DNA of 64,000 nt from positions 35,695,996 to 35,759,995 of the forward strand of contig CM068313.1 of NCBI GenBank assembly GCA_034766995.1, written 5' to 3'. The translations under genes and the position numbers were made by a program. How positions within the stretch are numbered: the stretch's first letter is position 1; every line of letters begins with the position of its first letter. This stretch comes from Acanthacorydalis orientalis. Lineage: Eukaryota; Arthropoda; Insecta; Megaloptera; Corydalidae. Positions 59,536 through 64,000 of this stretch are shown here, piece after piece. Below the pieces are notes generated by a model, which ran no database searches, was not told the origin of the DNA, and worked only from the letters and a program-made list of their open reading frames with translations.

Positions 59536-59720
59536 TTTAATATATCATATATAATAGCTAAACGATAGTGACGCGTGATCCTATGGGTAAAATGGACTAT
59601 TGCCTGGGGCTCCCCAAACTAATCTGAATTCAAACCAAATGTATAAATTCAACACTGTACATGGGGTTCCTTGATTCAAATTTATCTGTGCCCTATGAAG
59701 TAATAACGCGCCATTGCTTA
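59536..59720. other. Unassigned less AT-rich patch
   Basis: It includes GCCTGGGGCTCCCCAAACTA and ATGGGGTTCCTTGATTC. A 71-codon minus frame at 59581-59796 has no motif. It is possibly a decayed transposon. Confidence 0.35.
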
Positions 59721-60325
59721 ACGAAGTATATGCTTTATCTAAAAACAATAATATTTTTTTAAAAGAATTCTTGTAATATTTGAGAAAATTAGCCATTCAG
59801 TGATGATTGAACTAGTTAAAAAAACATTGTTAACTATTATATGAATTAGTAAAAAAATATATGTCTCATTAAATATTGTATATTGTAATGTACTCACATT
59901 TTTTCATAATAATTCAAATATAAATAAAACTGACACAAAATGACTATTGAAAAGATTGTTGTACTTTACAGGTATGTTCATTGAATGAATGTTTATATTT
60001 GTTTAGAAAACAAATTAATCTTTTTTCTAGAAATTAAAAAGTGTATCGACAAGAACTTATTCGGTAACTAAATTACATTAAATTCAATATTACATGTGCG
60101 AGGTTAATTAGATTTTGACAGAGTTTACGAAAATGAATTATATATCTATGTGACGTATTAATGTACGTGACGTACCCTTTGTGTTTCACAAAAGGAATCT
60201 ACAGAATGTGTATTGTACAAAATGTATACAGAGTAGAGGTTTAGAAAGATATCGTTTAGATTAAATGGAAATTAGAAAGAGACGTTAGATTTTAAACAAA
60301 GGATCTATTTCATGTACATATATAG
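59721..60325. other. AT-rich noncoding DNA, nothing recognised
   Basis: Nothing above background was seen. Confidence 0.55.
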
Positions 60326-60425
60326 ATATACACACCTACGTGTAATTATATGTTGAAGATAAGGGATTATTGCGGACTCACGCCCTAATTAAACCCATTT
60401 AAGATAACAGGGTGTGTTTATAATC
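60326..60425. promoter_or_regulatory. Possible cis-regulatory element with homeodomain and GATA-like sites
   Basis: In about 100 bp it has AGATAAGGGATTATTGCGGA (a GATA-like site plus a GGATTA bicoid/Otd-like core), CCCTAATTAAACCC (a TAATTA homeodomain core) and AGATAACAGGGTG (GATA-like). Such sites arise by chance in AT-rich DNA, but the surrounding GC content is higher than usual here. Confidence 0.25.
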
Positions 60426-61125
60426 GTCTTTTAAAATGACATATAATTTAAAGTAAATATTAAAAGTGGATAATTTTGTGTATTTGAACCATGTTTCTAA
60501 GAAACGTATAAAATGATATTCTTTTTTAATCAAACATCTTCCCATAAATTTGTATAAATGAATTCAATCAAAAATAATATTAGTCTTTTTATAAGGTAAA
60601 ATCAAGTGTAATTCAATTTTAATAAATTGAAAATATAATTAAATTTGTAACATTGTGTAAATTTGAACAATGATGTAATATACTAATCAAGATTTAAGCT
60701 GTCATTAAAAGTTTTCTCATATGTCTTTAGTCATACGATTAATTAAGTCGTTATAATGAACAGAGTTTACAAGTTCTGTGTTCAACAAATACCTATAGTT
60801 CTATATTATTGATTCTAAACCGAGAACGCGCTATGCTTTTGTAATTAGCAATTACTGCAAATAGTAATCAGTCATTTATATTATATTTAATTATTTAATT
60901 TGCTCGTCATGTTTAAATATTTTGTCCTCTTGTTACACGAGTGGACTGAAAATATAAAATAGATGAACGTGATTTATATTTAAATCGTATTTGTTACACT
61001 GAAAATATCAAATATTGAACTGCTGTTTGCTTTCATGTTTCGACCTGTATCCAAAAGCATTTGAGTTAATGAGCTATATTAATTATTAATAAATATATAA
61101 ATTATGATCACTCCAACTAAGTGCA
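60426..61125. other. AT-rich noncoding DNA, nothing recognised
   Basis: Nothing above background was seen. Confidence 0.55.
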
Positions 61126-61256
61126 CTAATTAACAACACACCGACTTTGCTCTCGACCACTAATTACCGTTACATCAGCTACAGCTATCATTCGATATAA
61201 AGCTACCACCACTTCTCACCACTGTTTTGCGTTTAGCTGCGTTGACTTATTTATGT
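61126..61256. other. Less AT-rich, non-repetitive patch
   Basis: ACCGACTTTGCTCTCGACCA, then CTAATTACCGTTACATCAGC. It may be conserved noncoding DNA. No frame of note. Confidence 0.3.
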
Positions 61257-62220
61257 TTCGAATATGAATCGAAATAATATATATATATATACATAACTAT
61301 TGCCGTGATTGAATACTACGTCTTTATTTTAGAACACATTTATTCGCAACCATTTCTGTGAATTTCGTTTTGTGGTTTACCTACATACTTTTTAATCAAC
61401 AGTTGGTGTACGACTAACAAATAGGAATGATTTTCCATTCGAAGTATTCTCAGTGCTCATTATAAAAGAATAATTCGTAGAAATATATAATAGACTATTA
61501 GGTGTTTATGAACATTTTATTAAATGAAATAATACAAATTATGTTCATGAATATTTATTCATTCAAATATTTTTAATTTCTTCATGCCGCATGGAATTAT
61601 ATGTGAATTTTCGTATAAATTCAGACACAGAATCATAACAAGTTTGCAAAATGAATTTTATTAAACTATGTGTACATATATATTGTGTATGTATATATAT
61701 ATATATTGATAAAAAAGTGATATTTAGAAATCATTAATTATAAATAATATTATTTTGTTCTTCTTTATTGTTTTATTGTTAAAGAAATTAAAAGAAAATT
61801 CGTTTTCGTACTATAATAATATAAAATTAAACATTTTATATAATTAAATTTACTTATTCTATATTTTATGTTAATAAACTAATTATGTATGTATATATAT
61901 ATACAGTAAATTGTAAGTAATTAAACAAAAATTATGATTATTATTTTTAATATTTGTTAAATCAATTATTCGTGCATAAAAATGCCAACAGTGAAAACAT
62001 TTTTACACAACTTTGTGAATACCTATGTATTGTTATATGAAACCAGAGTGAAAAAACATGGTAAGAATGAAAGTAAATTGTTAATCAGCAATAATGGATG
62101 CACTGTTATGAAGTATATAGATTGCTATAAATATTTTAGAGTGTTTGTTTTGAAATGTTTTTTGAATTTAAAAAGAATTAATAAATTTAAAGAAATAGGA
62201 AATATAATATTTATTTTATG

Positions 62221-62221
<1 letters not shown>
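61257..62221. other. AT-rich noncoding DNA, no gene recognised
   Basis: A 79-codon frame at 61982-62221 (+) (MPTVKTFLHNFVNTYVLLYE) is not microsatellite-derived but matches no family I know. It has no supporting context. Confidence 0.45.

Positions 62222-62258
<37 letters not shown>
62222..62258. repeat. (TA)n microsatellite
   Basis: TA array abutting the mariner at 62262. Confidence 0.95.
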
Positions 62259-62261
<3 letters not shown>

Positions 62262-63111
62262 GGGTCGTTTGATAATTATGGTAAAAAAGCCAGTTAAACA
62301 CCGTTTTTTGGAAAAAAATGATTTTATTTCTCAACATAGTCTCCAATGAGGGCTATACTCTTTGTCTGCAAAATACGCTCTTGGTCCAGCGACTCTGCAA
62401 AATACGCATTGACGGCGGCGATTACATCCTCATTCGACAAGAATTTCTTCTCACCAAGCCAAATTTTCAAGTTTGGGAAGACGAAGCAGTCGCACGGGGC
62501 CAAGTCCGAAGAATAAGGTGGATGAGGAATCAGTTCGAAGCCCAATTCGTGTAATTTTCCCATTGTGACGGTCGATTTATGCGACGGCGCGTTGTCTTAG
62601 TGAAAAGTACTTTTTTGTACGCCAATCTTAACCGTTTTTGTTTTAGCTCTTCCTTCAAACGGTTCAATAATGTTGCATAATAAGCTCCTGTTATCGTTTT
62701 CTCTTCGTAAGTAGTCGATCAGGATGATTTTTGGGGAATCCCAAAAAAACCAGTAGCCTTAGCCTTCTCAGCCGACAAAACAGTCTTAACTTTCTTCGGT
62801 GCGCTTTCATCATCCGTTGTCCCCTGCTTTGACTGCTGCTTCGACTCAGATGTGTAGTCGTAGTTGTCGACTCGGATGTATTATGTTTCATCTACGGTGA
62901 TGAATCGAAGAAAAGACCTACTCGTTTTTTCATTTTTATAGCAACTGCTACAATGCTCGCTTCAAACATCTGTATAACTTGAATAACGCGTCGCTTCTGG
63001 CTAACATATCGCCTATGCTAGTTTGAAAAGTGACACTTGATAGCCGTGATGTTACGAAATGAATAGTAGAGCCACATCATAGAAATTTACTAAACTTATC
63101 AAACGGGCTAA

Positions 63112-63112
<1 letters not shown>
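62262..63112 (-). pseudogene. mariner transposase, catalytic-domain copy with both ends (family B, copy 3)
   Basis: The left end is GGGTCGTTTGATAATTATGG. The reverse complement of the right end is GCCCGTTTGATAAGTTTAGT. Both are the family B inverted repeat, and each side abuts (TA)n. The minus strand reads, across frame changes: RFITVDET (first catalytic Asp) then a stop where Trp is expected, YTSESKQQSKQ, FWDSPKIILIDYL, LKEELKQK-type residues, a stop just before DNAPSHKS (second Asp), LGFELIPHPPYSSDLAPCD (third Asp) and NAYFAESLDQE to the C-terminus. All three Asp survive but stops and single-base indels break the gene, and the DNA-binding domain is missing. Confidence 0.88.
62324..62563 (-). 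pseudogene. Open C-terminal part of the family B mariner transposase
   Basis: A 79-codon frame in the minus direction covers MGKLHELGFELIPHPPYSSD, LAPCDCFVFPNLKIWLGEKK and AYFAESLDQERILQTKSIAL. It contains the third catalytic Asp and the normal C-terminal end. Upstream it is cut by the stop before DNAPSH. Confidence 0.85.

Positions 63113-63159
<47 letters not shown>
63113..63159. repeat. (TA)n microsatellite
   Basis: TA array directly after the mariner end. Confidence 0.95.
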
Positions 63160-63161
<2 letters not shown>

Positions 63162-64000
63162 TAATAAACTTACAAAGTTCTTTAATAATTGCAAAAACTT
63201 ATTTTATCTGTAAAAGAGAAAAAATCTTGAAAAGTTGAAACAGGAATATGATTTTTCGACTTTTAACTGCAGAAAATGTCATTTTTTATGGCTTTCAGGT
63301 ATGTTCAATAAAATAAAAATATATTGTAAGGATCATGAATTAGCTAGCTGAAACTTTTCAGAACAAATCTCATAGCTTTGTGCATTAATTTCTTCAGGTA
63401 TAACAATGTACGTAATACTGACTATTATATATATACAAATTCAACATATTTTTTGATACTGTGCAGCTCAGATCTGATAATAAAATTAGAGAAAGCAATC
63501 TAGCTAGAAATTCCATCAAAAATTAATTTTATTTTAAATCCTTTAAAATATTTTAATATGTATATTTGTAGTATTATCTGTTTTTAAGATTTTCAATAAA
63601 GATAGTTATATTGTTATATAATATTACAATTCGTTCCGAGATTAGATAACCTCTTAAGTTTTGTTTGCTAAATAAATTCAAGTAATTATTACTTCAGTAT
63701 TTGATTTTTAGTATTTTTATCAATATACAAAAAAACCGTTAAATGATTAAATTATTCTAAAAAAATGACTTTTTGAATTGTTAAAATAAAGCGACAATTG
63801 ATTAACGTGAATAAAAATAGAAATAAATTTTAAAATTACAAAAAGTTAAAAAGAGTAGCTTAAAAACTGAGTACTTTACAAAACATCATTTCATATTAAT
63901 AAATCAGTAACAGAAATATTTATGATTGTAACGTATGTAGTTGGTTAATAACAATAAATAGTTTCTAACACATAAAAATATGTGTTCAAAAATTTTTTTT
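63160..64000. other. AT-rich noncoding DNA, nothing recognised
   Basis: Nothing above background was seen. The window ends in poly-T. Confidence 0.6.

Overview
This window looks like noncoding DNA from an animal nuclear genome, most likely an insect and possibly a hymenopteran. The reasons are extreme AT richness, several dozen long (TA)n microsatellites, and decayed mariner, hAT, piggyBac-like, Harbinger-like and pogo/Tigger-like transposons. The organism call is inference: no host gene identifies it. I found no intact protein-coding gene, no rRNA or tRNA, no CRISPR array and no prokaryotic operon structure. Open frames rich in Ile/Tyr, Val/Cys or Ser/Leu repeats are translations of (TA)n, (TG)n and (CT)n tracts. 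The recognisable protein fragments are all pieces of transposases.

Layout. 1-10 kb: a copy of a long-inverted-repeat MITE family (393-640), a mariner copy that keeps only the DNA-binding domain (1984-2548), a TA-flanked MITE (4371-4552), a mariner catalytic-domain remnant (6406-6812), a CpG-bearing island with a TATA-like box (6950-7690), a second copy of the MITE family (9048-9345) and a piggyBac-like MITE (9609-9925). 10-20 kb: a Tc1/mariner-superfamily relic (10300-10640), a 115-bp duplicated segment (11482 and 13763), a pogo/Tigger-like MITE (12586-12946), a piggyBac-like element with a Harbinger-like MITE nested in it (14265-15292), and a transposase N-terminus (15396-15655). 20-32 kb: a hAT element that keeps the C-terminal dimerisation domain (20876-21590), another mariner lineage (24010-24443), a large fold-back palindrome (25322-25500), mariner copies at 28.2 kb and 29.8 kb, and a hAT-like MITE (31115-31612). 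32-50 kb: mostly microsatellites and AT-rich DNA, with mariner copies at 34.4, 39.2 and 48.5 kb, a hAT end at 40.0 kb and a second Tigger-like MITE at 47.3 kb. 50-64 kb: a third copy of the MITE family (53214-53507), mariner pieces at 55.3, 57.0 and 62.3 kb, and a few less AT-rich islands that could be conserved regulatory DNA.

The repeats interact in two visible ways. Elements that target TA dinucleotides often abut (TA)n arrays, so the arrays are either insertion sites or grew from TA target duplications. One mariner family has lost its whole catalytic domain yet exists in several copies with both ends and the DNA-binding domain retained. It was probably mobilised in trans as a MITE-like element. 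The best candidates for something undescribed are that DNA-binding-only mariner family, the three-copy long-inverted-repeat MITE family and the 25.3-25.5 kb palindrome. None can be called novel without a database search.
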